This document shows, in pieces, positions 26,562 to 36,483 of a DNA stretch of 46,250 bases. Under the pieces are notes generated by a model. That model made no database searches. It saw nothing but the letters and a program-made list of their open reading frames with translations, and was not told the DNA's origin. Position 1 is the stretch's first letter. Each line of letters begins with the position of its first letter. The position numbers and the translations under genes are program-made. The stretch spans positions 1 through 46,250 of the forward strand of contig JAADHH010000021.1 in the NCBI GenBank assembly GCA_013151955.1, in the 5' to 3' direction. The DNA comes from Chloroflexota bacterium. Its GTDB lineage: Bacteria; Chloroflexota; Anaerolineae; Ardenticatenales; JAADHH01.

Positions 26562-27488
26562 ATGACACACTTCATCTCTCTGGCCGATGTGACAGCAGCA
26601 GAGTTTCTCGACCTCCTTGCCTTGGCCAAACAATTGAAAACCGAACAGAAACGGGGGGGCAACCGGCCGTTGCTCCAGGGGAAGACCCTGGGCATGGTGT
26701 TTCAGAAGCCTTCGCTTCGCACGCGCGTGTCGTTCGACGCGGGTATGTTGCAACTGGGGGGACACGCGCTCTACCTCTCTCCAAACGAAATACGGCTGGG
26801 CGAACGCGAGAGCACGCCCGACGTAGCCCGCGTGTTGGGCGGATATGTAGACGCGATCATGGCCCGCGTCTTTGCCCACAACGACATCCAGACGCTCGCG
26901 GCCTACTCCCCCGTTCCGGTCATCAACGGCTTGTCCGACACCTTTCATCCCTGCCAGGCCCTGGCCGACATATTCACATTGTACGAACAGTGGGATGGTG
27001 CGTTGGCCGGCCACACCATGGCCTACGTAGGCGATGGAAACAATGTATCCCATTCCCTGCTGCTGGCCTCCGCCTTGGCCGGAATCAACATCCGGGTGGC
27101 CAGCCCACCCGGATACGAACCGAAGAGCGCCGTCGTGCAACAGGCCCGCTCCCTGCCTAGCGCAGGAGAGATCACCATCACCAACGACCCGTTGCGCGCC
27201 GTCGATGGTGCCGAAGCAATCTACACCGACGTATGGGCCAGCATGGGCCAGGAGAAGGAGCAGCAAAAGCGCCTGCGCATCTTTCCCCCCTATCAAGTCA
27301 ACACAGAACTGCTGGCCCATGCGGAACAAAATGCAATCGTCCTACACTGCCTGCCGGCCCACCGGGGGGAAGAGATCACAGACGAGGTAATGGAAAGCCC
27401 CCACTCCCGCGTCTTTGAACAGGCGGAGAACCGTCTCCATGCGCAGAAAGCGTTGCTCGTCAGGTTGATGGCCAGGGAAGAAGCTTAG
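26562..27488 (+). CDS. argF: Ornithine carbamoyltransferase
   Basis: Forms citrulline from ornithine and carbamoyl phosphate in arginine biosynthesis. ATG 26562 (GGAGAGGAAA upstream) gives 308 residues, normal for the family. Carbamoyl-phosphate site [20 protein letters not shown] and the ornithine-site [10 protein letters not shown] are all present. The S-L-R-T-R form replaces the commoner S-T-R-T-R. It precedes the TPR gene, whose ribosome site overlaps its stop, so they are probably cotranscribed. No other arg genes are in the window. Confidence 0.95.
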   Translation: MTHFISLADVTAAEFLDLLALAKQLKTEQKRGGNRPLLQGKTLGMVFQKPSLRTRVSFDAGMLQLGGHALYLSPNEIRLGERESTPDVARVLGGYVDAIMARVFAHNDIQTLAAYSPVPVINGLSDTFHPCQALADIFTLYEQWDGALAGHTMAYVGDGNNVSHSLLLASALAGINIRVASPPGYEPKSAVVQQARSLPSAGEITITNDPLRAVDGAEAIYTDVWASMGQEKEQQKRLRIFPPYQVNTELLAHAEQNAIVLHCLPAHRGEEITDEVMESPHSRVFEQAENRLHAQKALLVRLMAREEA

Positions 27489-27503
27489 GAGGGGCAAAGG
27501 ATC

Positions 27504-29711
27504 GTGTGGCGTTCAAAACGCAAGGACCCCTTTGAAGAAGCACTCTCTGCGGGAAATTCATGCGCATGGGAGTCCGACTGGGCCGGCGCAGCAAAGTCCT
27601 ATAAACAAGCGGCGGAACAGCGTCCGGAAGACCCCCGCGTACACATGAACCTGGGCCTCGCCTACCTGAATCTGGGGCAACTACAAAACGCGCTGGCCGA
27701 ATACCAACGAACCGACCAACTAAAGGCCGGAGACCCCGTAGCCAAGACCAAAGTCGCGGAACTCTACGAACAACTCGGCCAGCACGAATCTGCCGCCCAA
27801 ACCTACCTGACCCTCGCCAAACTTTACGAGGCCGAAGGTTCCGTGCAACAGGCCATCTCCGCGTGGAAAGCGGCGGTACGCCTTTCCCCAAATCTGTACG
27901 AAGCACACAAGCACATCTCTGCCGCTGCCCTGAAAATGGGACACACCGAGCTGGCCGTGGAATCGCTCCTGAGCATGGCCAAAATCCACCAGCAGAATCA
28001 AGAACTCGGCCAGGCCATTGCCGTATGCCGCCAGGCTCGGGAACTCGCCCCACACAACGTCCACGTGCAGCAAGTGGAAGAAAGACTGCGCCAGGGAGGG
28101 CCGCTCGACGACGAAGCAGACAGCGAACCCGATGAACAGGAAGAGCAAGAACATACGCTCGTCCAGGAAGCAACGGATCGCGCAGTAACCCGGCTCGCAG
28201 AACGCGTCTTCCAGGAAGCAGAACCCACAGCACCGGGCACCACCTCCAAAACGGAAATTGGCGCCCTCATCGCCAAGGCACTCTCTTGTCAAAAGCAGGG
28301 GCTCGCCGAAGAAGCCATCCGATACTACGAAGCAATCATCAACGCCGGCCAACAAGCGCCGGAAGTGCTCTTCAACCTGGGCCGGCTCTACCAGGAAACC
28401 TTGCGCCTGGACGAAGCGATCGCCTATCTTTCCCGCACAAGGGACACACCCGATTTCGCCATGGCCAGCCACCTATCCCTGGGCCAGTGTTATCAACTGC
28501 AAGGCAAATTCGATCAGGCCCTGGAACATTTCCTTGAGGCGGTCAAGATCGTAGACCTGCGCACCGTTGGTCGCGACCAGGCCGACGATCTGATCCAATT
28601 ATATGGACAATTGGCCGATAGTTACGAGGCAAAAGGAGATTCCAAGAAAGCCATGGCCTTTGCCAGCGCACTGTCCACCTTCCTGCAGGGAAAAGGTTGG
28701 CAGGACAAAGCGCTGGAAGCAAGACAACGCATGCAAATCCTTTCCTCGCAAGGAGAAACAATCAGTCTCGCCGAAATCCTGGAAAAACCGGGAACAGACG
28801 AAGTCCTCAACACACTGGCTACCAGCAAAGAACTGGCCGCCCAGAAACGGTACGCCGCCGCCACAGACATCTGCTTTTGGGCCCTGGGCAAAGCGCCCGA
28901 TTATCTGCCGCTGCACCAACAACTGGCCGACATCCTGGCCAGCACCGACCGGGTGCAAGACGCCACCGAAAAGTACCGGATGATCGCCGAGGTATACGCC
29001 GTACGCGGCCAACAGGGCAAGGCAATCGCCACTTGTGAACGGGTGCTTGAAATCGCCCCTATGTCCACGCACGTTCAAACACGACTCATAGCGTTGTTGA
29101 TCGGACAAGGAGAACTCGATAAAGCCCTGGAACATTACCTTTCCTTGGCCGACACCCACTATAGAATGGCCGAGATGGACGAAGCTATCAAACAGTACAA
29201 GAAAGCCCTGCTCCTGGCTCCCCGAGGCTCGCCCGACCGCCAATGGGAGATTCGCATTCAACGGCGCTTGGCCGACATCTACATGCAGCGCCTGGACTGG
29301 AGCAAAGCTGTCGAAGGCTACGAATACATCCTGGCCCGCCAACCGCATGACCAGGAAATTCTCGTCCAGCTCCTGGAGCTATACAGAAAACTGGGCAACA
29401 AGTCAAAGGCCCGAGAGATCGTGAAGTCTCTGACGCAGTTGTACCAGGAACAAGGGAACACACACGCCATCATTGAAATCCTCGAAGAAGAGGCCGAGTT
29501 GATGGCAGACGACATTGATTTGCGCATTTATCTGGGCGAAATTTGCAGCAAGGCCGGACGCAAGCGGTTGGCAATGGATGCCTGGTCGGAGGCACTCCAG
29601 TTGCAACTGGCCCAAGGGCAAAGGTCGCAAGCGTCGGCAACCATCCGCCGCATCATTGCGCTCAATCCCCCCAACGTTTCAGCCTACAAGAAGCTGCTGG
29701 CCACATTGTAA
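27504..29711 (+). CDS. TPR-repeat protein
   Basis: A 735-residue soluble protein made almost wholly of tetratricopeptide repeats. GTG 27504 follows AGGAGGGG in the argF stop region. Repeats such as DPRVHMNLGLAYLNLGQ, VLFNLGRLYQETLRLDEA and MAEMDEAIKQYKKALLLAP are spread throughout; an acidic Glu/Gln/Asp linker occurs around residues 205-225. No catalytic or export signal is visible. The gene is adjacent to cdaA (13-bp gap), so it may scaffold cell-envelope or c-di-AMP related functions; that is only inference. Confidence 0.9.
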   Translation: MWRSKRKDPFEEALSAGNSCAWESDWAGAAKSYKQAAEQRPEDPRVHMNLGLAYLNLGQLQNALAEYQRTDQLKAGDPVAKTKVAELYEQLGQHESAAQTYLTLAKLYEAEGSVQQAISAWKAAVRLSPNLYEAHKHISAAALKMGHTELAVESLLSMAKIHQQNQELGQAIAVCRQARELAPHNVHVQQVEERLRQGGPLDDEADSEPDEQEEQEHTLVQEATDRAVTRLAERVFQEAEPTAPGTTSKTEIGALIAKALSCQKQGLAEEAIRYYEAIINAGQQAPEVLFNLGRLYQETLRLDEAIAYLSRTRDTPDFAMASHLSLGQCYQLQGKFDQALEHFLEAVKIVDLRTVGRDQADDLIQLYGQLADSYEAKGDSKKAMAFASALSTFLQGKGWQDKALEARQRMQILSSQGETISLAEILEKPGTDEVLNTLATSKELAAQKRYAAATDICFWALGKAPDYLPLHQQLADILASTDRVQDATEKYRMIAEVYAVRGQQGKAIATCERVLEIAPMSTHVQTRLIALLIGQGELDKALEHYLSLADTHYRMAEMDEAIKQYKKALLLAPRGSPDRQWEIRIQRRLADIYMQRLDWSKAVEGYEYILARQPHDQEILVQLLELYRKLGNKSKAREIVKSLTQLYQEQGNTHAIIEILEEEAELMADDIDLRIYLGEICSKAGRKRLAMDAWSEALQLQLAQGQRSQASATIRRIIALNPPNVSAYKKLLATL

Positions 29712-29724
29712 AGCGAATCGCCCC

Positions 29725-30546
29725 ATGACCGATCTGACAGATATTCTCCTTACGTTTTCACGTCTTGACCTGCTAAATGTCGTAGACATCCTGCTTGTCG
29801 CATCCATCATCTACGCAGTCCTTTATCTTGTACAGGGCACGCGCGCCGTCCTGCTCCTCCGAGGAGCTTTGGTGGCCGGCATCTTGATATTCCTCCTGAG
29901 CAACTTCTTCCAGCTTACCGCCTTCAACTGGCTCATGCGCAACCTGCTGCCGGCTTTTCTGATTTCCATTCCGGTCATTTTCCACCCGGAAATCCGCCGG
30001 GGTCTCGAACGGCTGGGCCGCCCCGGCCACCTGTTTGGCAATCCGGTGATGCAGACAGAAGTGACCCGCTTGATCACGCACATCTGCCGCACATCACAAC
30101 GCCTCTCCGAGCAACGGATTGGGGCGCTCATCGTCCTGGAACGCGAAGTTCCTCTGACCGAAATCATCGACGAAGGCGTGGCCATAGACAGCCTGATTAG
30201 CACCGAACTCTTGATGACCATCTTCTACCCGGGCACGACCTTGCACGATGGCGCGGTGATCATCCGGGGGACACGCATCGTAGCCGCCGCCTGCGTCCTC
30301 CCCCTTTCCGACAACCTGCGAGACCGCCGCTTGGGTACCCGCCATCGCGCCGGCGTGGGCGTCACCGAATCGAGCGACGCGGTATCTGTGATCGTCTCCG
30401 AAGAAACCGGTGACATCTCCCTGGCGTACAGTGGCCGGATCATTCGCCACCTCGATGACGGGCGACTTAACCGTCTGCTGCACACCTTCTATGCTTCGCA
30501 CTCCCGTCTGACCCTGGACATTCTGAGACGTCGAAAGGAAGAGTAG
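29725..30546 (+). CDS. cdaA: Membrane diadenylate cyclase CdaA
   Basis: Makes the second messenger c-di-AMP from two ATP. The 273-residue protein (ATG 29725) has three N-terminal membrane helices (LLNVVDILLVASIIYAVLYL, a second from AVLLLRGALV, a third after FQLTAFNW), then a DisA_N/DAC domain with the catalytic DGA motif (TTLHDGAVII) and RHRAG (GTRHRAGVG). It ends with an intact C-terminal helix. Next to cdaR (the usual partner), it fits the conserved cdaA-cdaR pair; glmM is not next to it here. c-di-AMP typically controls potassium, osmotic pressure and cell wall. Confidence 0.96.
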   Translation: MTDLTDILLTFSRLDLLNVVDILLVASIIYAVLYLVQGTRAVLLLRGALVAGILIFLLSNFFQLTAFNWLMRNLLPAFLISIPVIFHPEIRRGLERLGRPGHLFGNPVMQTEVTRLITHICRTSQRLSEQRIGALIVLEREVPLTEIIDEGVAIDSLISTELLMTIFYPGTTLHDGAVIIRGTRIVAAACVLPLSDNLRDRRLGTRHRAGVGVTESSDAVSVIVSEETGDISLAYSGRIIRHLDDGRLNRLLHTFYASHSRLTLDILRRRKEE

Positions 30547-30552
30547 AGAACA

Positions 30553-32322
30553 ATGCCGCAGCGCAGCAAATTCTTTGTCGACCAACTGGGCTCTTTTGTA
30601 CTCTCACTCCTCCTGGCGACCATCGTTTGGGTGGTCGCCGTGAACCAACAGAACCCCCTGCGCATTGGCAGCTTTCCAGACGCGGGGCTGACCATCGAAG
30701 TCACCAATATTCCAGAAAACCTGGTGCTGGTGAACAAACTGGAGCAGCGAGAAGTTCTGGAGTTGCGGGCACCGGCCGACAGTTGGCAGCGCCTGGAAGT
30801 GGCCGACGTGCGGGCCTTTGTGGACCTCGCCGGTTTGGGGCCGGGCCTGCACGAGGTGAAAGTTCAGGTAGAACTGGCCGACCCGCAGATCAACATCCTG
30901 AGACAATTGCCCGATCGGGTAGCCGTTCGCCTGGATACCGTGACCGAAAAGGTTCTGCCTGTACACGTGGAGATCATAGACCCGACCAGCGTCCCCCTGG
31001 GCTACGTGATGCAGCCTCCGGTCAGCGAGCCTCCCACCATCACGGTCCGCGGGCCGCGTACACAAGTGGAGCAAATCGTCCGGGCAGAAGCTACCGTGCT
31101 CATTTCAGGCTCCAAATCCCCGGTGACCGAAATGCGTCCCATCACGCTGCGAGACGGGTCGGGCAACATCGTCGACGGGCCCAAGAGCGATCCTGCCCGC
31201 GTAAGCATACAAGTTCCGATTGGCCAACGGACCGGGTACCGGGAAGTCTCCGTCCGTGCGTCCATCTCTGGGACCGTCGCTTCGGGGTTCTGGATCAGCA
31301 ACATCGCCGTGCAACCACAGACTGTGACCGTGGTAGGCAATCCCGAGATCGTAGCGCAACTATCCGGTTTCATAGGCACGCAACCGATTGACGTATCCGA
31401 CGCCCAGAAAACGATTTCCCGGCAAATCGGCCTGGTCCTTCCGGAGGGCGTTACCCTTCTGGGGGAAGAGGGCGTCTCCGTAGAGATTCAGATAACGCCG
31501 GTTTCGGGCGGCAAGACGATTCAAAAAGAACCCGTTTTGCAAGGGATTGGGCCCGGCCTGACCGCGCAGACCTCTCCCAAACTGGTAGATATTATTCTCT
31601 CCGGCCCCCTCAATGCCCTGCAAGATTTGAATCCTGATCAAGTGCAGGTAATCGTGGACCTGACCGAACGGGGGCCGGGCACCTATCAACTCCGGCCAAC
31701 GGTCAGCGTGCCGCCCCCGCTACAGGTGCAAACCATTGTTCCGGCCCTGATCGAGGTGACGATAGACGTCGCTACGAGTACACGAGATGTCACAGTGCCC
31801 CTTCGCATCGCCGGACAGAGCAAATTGCTGGAAAGCGCGATATCGCCCAAGGTTGTCACGGTAACGGTTGCCGGGCCGGTACTCGAACTACAATCGTTGA
31901 TAACGGACACCGTTATTGCTACGCTTCCGTTGCAGGGGATTGGCCCCGGAATGCACATGGTGACTCCGGGTATTTCCCTCTCTCCAACCTTGTCCGTAGA
32001 TGCGATCTATCCCGCACAAACCGAGGTTGTCCTTGGCTCGATTGGCAATTCGCAGAAGATTGTTGTGAAACCGAGTTGGGAAGGATTGGGGACGGACCTG
32101 TTGATCCGGTTCACGCCATCCACGGTAACGATCACGGTGAAGGGACCGGCCCTGTCGGTGCGAAACCTCAGCCCAAGCGACATTCGGAGCATATTGGATG
32201 TCCATGGGAGAGGGCCGGGCACCTACCTGCTGACACCCCGCGTCGAATTGCCGTGGGGCTACCGGTTGGCTGCCATCACCCCGCCACAACTTCGCGTGAC
32301 CCTGCAAAAACGGAGTCAGTAG
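30553..32322 (+). CDS. cdaR: CdaR-like protein with YbbR domains
   Basis: Regulator and partner of CdaA. A single N-terminal membrane anchor (FVLSLLLATIVWVVAVN) places six YbbR-like beta domains outside the cytoplasm; each has a PxxVTVxGP-type strand and a GPGTYxLxPxV-type end. Length is 589 residues. It follows cdaA after six bases. The stop codon TAG lies inside the first heptamer of array F. Confidence 0.93.
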   Translation: MPQRSKFFVDQLGSFVLSLLLATIVWVVAVNQQNPLRIGSFPDAGLTIEVTNIPENLVLVNKLEQREVLELRAPADSWQRLEVADVRAFVDLAGLGPGLHEVKVQVELADPQINILRQLPDRVAVRLDTVTEKVLPVHVEIIDPTSVPLGYVMQPPVSEPPTITVRGPRTQVEQIVRAEATVLISGSKSPVTEMRPITLRDGSGNIVDGPKSDPARVSIQVPIGQRTGYREVSVRASISGTVASGFWISNIAVQPQTVTVVGNPEIVAQLSGFIGTQPIDVSDAQKTISRQIGLVLPEGVTLLGEEGVSVEIQITPVSGGKTIQKEPVLQGIGPGLTAQTSPKLVDIILSGPLNALQDLNPDQVQVIVDLTERGPGTYQLRPTVSVPPPLQVQTIVPALIEVTIDVATSTRDVTVPLRIAGQSKLLESAISPKVVTVTVAGPVLELQSLITDTVIATLPLQGIGPGMHMVTPGISLSPTLSVDAIYPAQTEVVLGSIGNSQKIVVKPSWEGLGTDLLIRFTPSTVTITVKGPALSVRNLSPSDIRSILDVHGRGPGTYLLTPRVELPWGYRLAAITPPQLRVTLQKRSQ

Positions 32323-32491
32323 CCAGTCGTCAGTAGCCAGTCGTCAGTCGTCAGTCGTCGGTAGCCAGTCGTCAGTAGCCAGTCGTCAGTAGCCAGTCGT
32401 CAGTAGCCAGTCGTCGGCAGCCAGTCGTCGGCAGCCAGTCGTCAGTCGTCAGTTGACAAGTAACAATTGACCATTGACAATTGACAATTAA
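32317..32491. repeat. Degenerate heptamer array F (25 units)
   Basis: Twenty-five contiguous 7-mers without a phase break fill the whole gap between the convergent cdaR and trpS stops. Units are CAGTCGT, CAGTAGC, CGGTAGC, CGGCAGC, then CAGTTGA, CAATTGA, CCATTGA and CAATTAA. The change from CAGTCGT-type to CAATTGA-type units is abrupt. It is the clearest example in the window. Confidence 0.92.
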
Positions 32492-32498
32492 CCATGGT

Positions 32499-33473
32499 TC
32501 AGGGAAGCTGCACGGCCTCGCGCACCTCGGCGATGGTCTGGGCGGCAATTTCCGTGGCGCGACGCGCCCCGTCCGCCAAAACGTCCCACACGGCGTCGGG
32601 CTCTTTGGCCCACGCTGCACGTCGCTCCTGGAAGGGGGCCAGAGCGGCAACGAGATGTTCAGCATACAACTGCTTGCACTGCACGCAACCGATGCCGGCA
32701 TTGCGACACTCGCCTTCGATGCGTTCCACATCATCGGGTGAATAGATTTTGTGCATGGCAAAGACGTTGCACACCTCGGGATGTCCGGGGTCGCGGCGGT
32801 ATTTCCGGGCCGGATCGGTGACCATGCTCATCACCTGTTTGCGAATGGCGTCCGGCGGGGCCGCGAGTTCGATGTGATTGTTCAATGATTTGCTCATCTT
32901 GTTCACACCGTCCAACCCCATCACACGTGGAATTTCGGTCAAGCGTGCCTGCGGCTCAACCAGGACGTCACCAAAGTGGTGGTTGAAAGTGCGCACGATC
33001 TCGCGGGTAAATTCCAGGTGCGGCAACTGGTCGGCGCCAACGGGAATCAGGTCGGCTTTGTAGAGTGTGATGTCCGCAGCCATCAACACCGGGTAGCCGA
33101 CGAGACCATAATTTACATTGTCGGGTTGCTGTTGAATTTTCTCTTTGAAGGTGGGCAAGCGGGTCAATTTGCCCAGCGGGGTGACCATGGACAAGAGCAG
33201 GTGCAACTCGGTCACTTGCGGCACGTGCGATTGCACATAGACAATGGTCCCCTTGGGGTCTATGCCGGCCGCCAGCCAATCGAGTACCATTTCATAGGTA
33301 TTATGCCTTAGCTCGGAAGTATCGCGCAACGTCGTCAGCGCGTGGTAATCAACGATAGAATAAATGCACTGGTACTCGGTCTGCAGGGCGACGTAATTCT
33401 TGATCGCACCCAGATAGTTTCCAAGGTGTTGGCGGCCTGTGGGCCGGGCACCGGAGAAAACGCGCTTGCTCAT
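32499..33473 (-). CDS. trpS: Tryptophanyl-tRNA synthetase
   Basis: Charges tRNA-Trp. ATG 33473 yields 324 residues, the normal bacterial length. The class I HIGH-like signature is PTGRQHLGNYLG, the KMSKS loop is NKMSKSLNN, and the AADI-like and GDD elements of the Rossmann fold are present (MAADITLYKADLIPVG). A GGGAGA is 14 nt upstream and is weakly placed; an in-frame TTG at 33497 is an alternative. Expressed from its own promoter at 33543-33571. Confidence 0.97.
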   Translation of the reverse strand: MSKRVFSGARPTGRQHLGNYLGAIKNYVALQTEYQCIYSIVDYHALTTLRDTSELRHNTYEMVLDWLAAGIDPKGTIVYVQSHVPQVTELHLLLSMVTPLGKLTRLPTFKEKIQQQPDNVNYGLVGYPVLMAADITLYKADLIPVGADQLPHLEFTREIVRTFNHHFGDVLVEPQARLTEIPRVMGLDGVNKMSKSLNNHIELAAPPDAIRKQVMSMVTDPARKYRRDPGHPEVCNVFAMHKIYSPDDVERIEGECRNAGIGCVQCKQLYAEHLVAALAPFQERRAAWAKEPDAVWDVLADGARRATEIAAQTIAEVREAVQLP

Positions 33474-33739
33474 TTGGTGGTCTGTTCTCCCTTCCAATGC
33501 GATGTACGATCAGTTCGTTGTGCCTCGATGGAGGCAGGCCCAAGTGTACCACACTTATCGCCAACCGGCAAATCGCTCAGGAAAAAGGGGTCCGGCATTT
33601 TTTGCGTCTTGGTTGGTCAAGAGGGGTCACGCCGGAATGGGGATTCCGGCGCTACGGTCATGCGCAACCCCGCGACGGCGGATTGTCATCCGTCGCGAGC
33701 AAACGGGGGGTAGCTCCCAGGCGCAAAACCCCGACTGAT
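33474..33739. other. Intergenic region with promoter and hairpin elements
   Basis: Between trpS and the DUF2079 gene, both on the minus strand. It holds the trpS promoter, GCCGGAAT-GGGG-ATTCCGGC followed by GCTACG (33631-33656), and a palindrome CGCGACGG...CCGTCGCG (33672-33699). I see no T-box motif and no gene. Confidence 0.55.
33543..33571 (-). promoter_or_regulatory. Sigma70-type promoter of trpS
   Basis: Read on the minus strand: TTGCCG (33571-33566), 17-nt spacer, TACACT (33548-33543). Start of transcription is expected near 33536, about 60 nt before the ATG. Confidence 0.72.
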
Positions 33740-36286
33740 CTATGGCACGACTCCCAGATCGGCGGCTCCATCTCCGCCGGCGCCGGCGACGAGGGGCAGC
33801 CGCTCGCCCGTTTCCGCATCGTAGAGGCCCACCCGCAGCCGGTACGGTCCCGGTGGCGCATCAGCGGGTAGCTCCAACGACATTTCGTCGGGGACAACCT
33901 CTCCCGCAGCCCACCACCGCGTAGGGTATGTGTATGCCTGCGGCTGGCGATCCACCTGGGCTACGATTTGTCCGCCGGCATCCACCAAGTGTACGAATAC
34001 CGTGTAGTTCCGGTCCATCGGGCGCAGCGCCTGCCAGTAGAGGATCAGGTTCACCTGCGCACCGGCTGTGCAGACATCGCCCTGGTGCTGTCTCTTCCCA
34101 TGCTGCCAGCAGGCCGCCTCGTACCCGCGCAAGGCGACGACCTCGCCCCAGCGGGCTTCCAAGGTTCGGATGTACGGGGGAACATCCCACAAGCGCTCCT
34201 CCCCGGTCAGGCGCAACCGATTGTTGCGTCGCACGAAGTGCGCCAATCGGGCCCACGTATCGCCGTCGAAACGGCGTACCGCCAGGTTGCCCGGTTCGAC
34301 AGAGCGAATGGGCAGCCGCTGTGCCGGGTCAGCCCAGCGCTCTCCCGCCAGAAATCCGGCAGCCACCCAAAAATCACCGCCCACGTCCCAGGGAATGGTC
34401 TGCACCACCACCGTTTCACCCACGCGCCAGCGCTCAGGCGGATACCAAACCGTAGCGACCGGGGGACGCAGCACCGGTTCCTCCAGCACCTGACGCTCGT
34501 CGTCGACCAGGAAGGGCCAGGGACGCGCATTGGGCGGAAGGGGGCGCAGGGGTTGCCAGTAGGTGCGTGTATACGCCCGCCCCCACGGGTCTACGTCCGC
34601 ATCGAAGCCCAGGAAACGCACCGCATCGCCAAAGACAATGTCTGCCGGATAGCGGGGCGCGGGCGCAGAAGCGCGCGCGAAATCGTAGAATGCGTCGGGA
34701 ATGGTTTGCCGCCCGGCCAGGCCACGCTGCAAGAGCAAATATCCATCGGCAGCATCACGGACCCCAAAGTCGCCACCCTCGACCAAAGAGAGGACTTTTG
34801 TGCGCAGGTCAACGGGGTGCATTTCGTTCATACCGGTAACGTCGATCAGCACATACTGCGCATCGGCCACGGTCGGGAAGACGTGCATGCGTCGCCGGTG
34901 CGTGAAATGGGGGAAGAGTTGCGCTGTGGCCGATAGCGGGGCTTGCGGCGGAATCTGCTCGGCGAACCGGCCCAAGGCGCGGTCGTGTGCGGTGACGTTC
35001 GGCCAGCGAAAGGAGGCCGCCAGCACCGAAGCGCCTGCACGACGATGGTAGCCCAAGCTGGTGACCAACACCGCCCCCAACACGAGCGCAGGGACCAGCC
35101 GGCGCGCGGCCGGCCGGGAGATGGCTTGTGTGAGCCAGCGGGTCAGGCGCAAGGCCCCAAATATCGAAGCAACGACGAAAAAGGGCACCAGCGGCGCCGA
35201 GTAGTGGAATTGCCCGGAGTATTGGGCGTAGTAACCACTCAGCATGTTGATTCCCAGCGTGGGCAGAGCCAGAATCAAGACGAGCGGGTCGAGCAAGGCC
35301 ACGAAGCCGGTCGAAGCCAGCAGCCCCCCCAGATAGGCCAGGCGGTCCGGCTGCATAGCGATTCCCAAAACGAGCCACGGGCGGGTCAGCAGGGAGCGGA
35401 AAATATCGGCGGGCGTATTCCCAAGTTCGCCAAAACGTTGAAAGTAGACCGACGCCCCTTGTCCGCGGTACACCTGTGCGGCATAGTGTGGGATAATGAC
35501 GAACGTGGCCACGGAAAACCAGGCCGCGCTGACCAAAGCCAGCATCGCACCCACGCGCGGGCGGCGGCGGACAACAGCAATGTAGAATCCCAGCATCATC
35601 GTGAGCAGCGGGATGTGCTCCTGGGTGCTCATCGCCAGCAATGCGAAAACCCACACGCGGTCATAGCGCTCTTCAAATGTGTAGTGCAACGCGAAAAGGA
35701 GTGGCGCGACAGCCAGGGGCACCGCGTGGAACTCCGTCACGTTGGCCCAGCCCAGCGCCGGGAAGAGCAAGTAGACAGCGGCAAAGCCCAGGCCCCACGT
35801 CTCGCCCCCTGTCTCGCCCAATCCCGCGCGTTGGAAAGCGTCCCGTGCGATCCAGTAGATGGGGATCGCTCCCAGCGCCAGGGCCAGCGTCTGCAACCAC
35901 AACAAGGCCCGTACATCATCCCAAATCAGAAAAACGAGCGAGACGGGCAAGAAAATCGGCTCAAAGTGGTCAGAGAGGCGCGTGCCTTCGGTACCGTTTT
36001 TCTTCGTCTCCTGGAGCAAGCGTCCGTGCAGTGTATTCCAGATGGGCTGGTCCATGTTGCCCAAATCCGCGGCGTGCGTGCGGAAGGAATCGTGCATGGC
36101 TGTGGAGAGCAAGCCAAAATTAAGGACGTAGAGGAGGATGAGCAAGCCCAGAACAAGGAGGGGAGCGGAAAAGGGATCACGCCGGCGGGGTGTGCTCGGG
36201 CGGCGTCCTTCGTCCTGCCGGCCCAGCCGTTGCCGCCGGCGGCCCACGTCCTGCCAGGCATTGCAGAGGGAATCCCAGAGAATCAT
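33740..36286 (-). CDS. DUF2079 multi-pass membrane protein
   Basis: A large membrane protein (848 residues if begun at ATG 36286) of a GT-C-glycosyltransferase-like type. After a basic cytoplasmic N-terminus the segment PLLVLGLLILLYVLNFGLL starts a set of roughly nine to ten transmembrane helices. Between the first two, HAADLGNMDQPIWNTL and SDHFEPIFLP match the DUF2079 luminal motif with the conserved acidic and His residues. The C-terminal half is soluble and carries beta-rich regions (VNLILYWQALRPMDRNYTVFVHL). Function unknown; by analogy it may transfer sugars to lipids or proteins. The start is poorly supported: no ribosome site precedes the ATG. Confidence 0.85.
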   Translation of the reverse strand: MILWDSLCNAWQDVGRRRQRLGRQDEGRRPSTPRRRDPFSAPLLVLGLLILLYVLNFGLLSTAMHDSFRTHAADLGNMDQPIWNTLHGRLLQETKKNGTEGTRLSDHFEPIFLPVSLVFLIWDDVRALLWLQTLALALGAIPIYWIARDAFQRAGLGETGGETWGLGFAAVYLLFPALGWANVTEFHAVPLAVAPLLFALHYTFEERYDRVWVFALLAMSTQEHIPLLTMMLGFYIAVVRRRPRVGAMLALVSAAWFSVATFVIIPHYAAQVYRGQGASVYFQRFGELGNTPADIFRSLLTRPWLVLGIAMQPDRLAYLGGLLASTGFVALLDPLVLILALPTLGINMLSGYYAQYSGQFHYSAPLVPFFVVASIFGALRLTRWLTQAISRPAARRLVPALVLGAVLVTSLGYHRRAGASVLAASFRWPNVTAHDRALGRFAEQIPPQAPLSATAQLFPHFTHRRRMHVFPTVADAQYVLIDVTGMNEMHPVDLRTKVLSLVEGGDFGVRDAADGYLLLQRGLAGRQTIPDAFYDFARASAPAPRYPADIVFGDAVRFLGFDADVDPWGRAYTRTYWQPLRPLPPNARPWPFLVDDERQVLEEPVLRPPVATVWYPPERWRVGETVVVQTIPWDVGGDFWVAAGFLAGERWADPAQRLPIRSVEPGNLAVRRFDGDTWARLAHFVRRNNRLRLTGEERLWDVPPYIRTLEARWGEVVALRGYEAACWQHGKRQHQGDVCTAGAQVNLILYWQALRPMDRNYTVFVHLVDAGGQIVAQVDRQPQAYTYPTRWWAAGEVVPDEMSLELPADAPPGPYRLRVGLYDAETGERLPLVAGAGGDGAADLGVVP

Positions 36287-36313
36287 ATCATATCACGGTA
36301 AAGGGCAAAAAGA

Positions 36314-36362
36314 GTCGTCAGTCGTCAGTCGTCAGTCGCCAGATGTCAGATGTCAGATACCA
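36314..36362. repeat. Degenerate heptamer array G
   Basis: Seven in-phase units: GTCGTCA three times, GTCGCCA, GATGTCA twice, GATACCA. A second, looser TTTCACG-type run follows at about 36400-36420. Confidence 0.8.
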
Positions 36363-36483
36363 GAAGGTGTGTGCTGCGTGTTGCGTTTGAACGTTGGCAC
36401 GTTTCACGTTTTCACGTTTCACGCTCCCACACGATTCATCATTCATCGTTCTGCGTTCATCATTTCCCACAGGGTGACGCGCA

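Noticed and set aside
32317-32491. Heptamer array as a CRISPR array
   Set aside because: Units are 7 bases and contiguous; there are no spacers and no cas genes.
34943-36301. 452-codon plus-strand frame opposite the DUF2079 gene
   Set aside because: Shadow of a GC-rich membrane protein gene; composition is Arg/Gln-rich without motifs.
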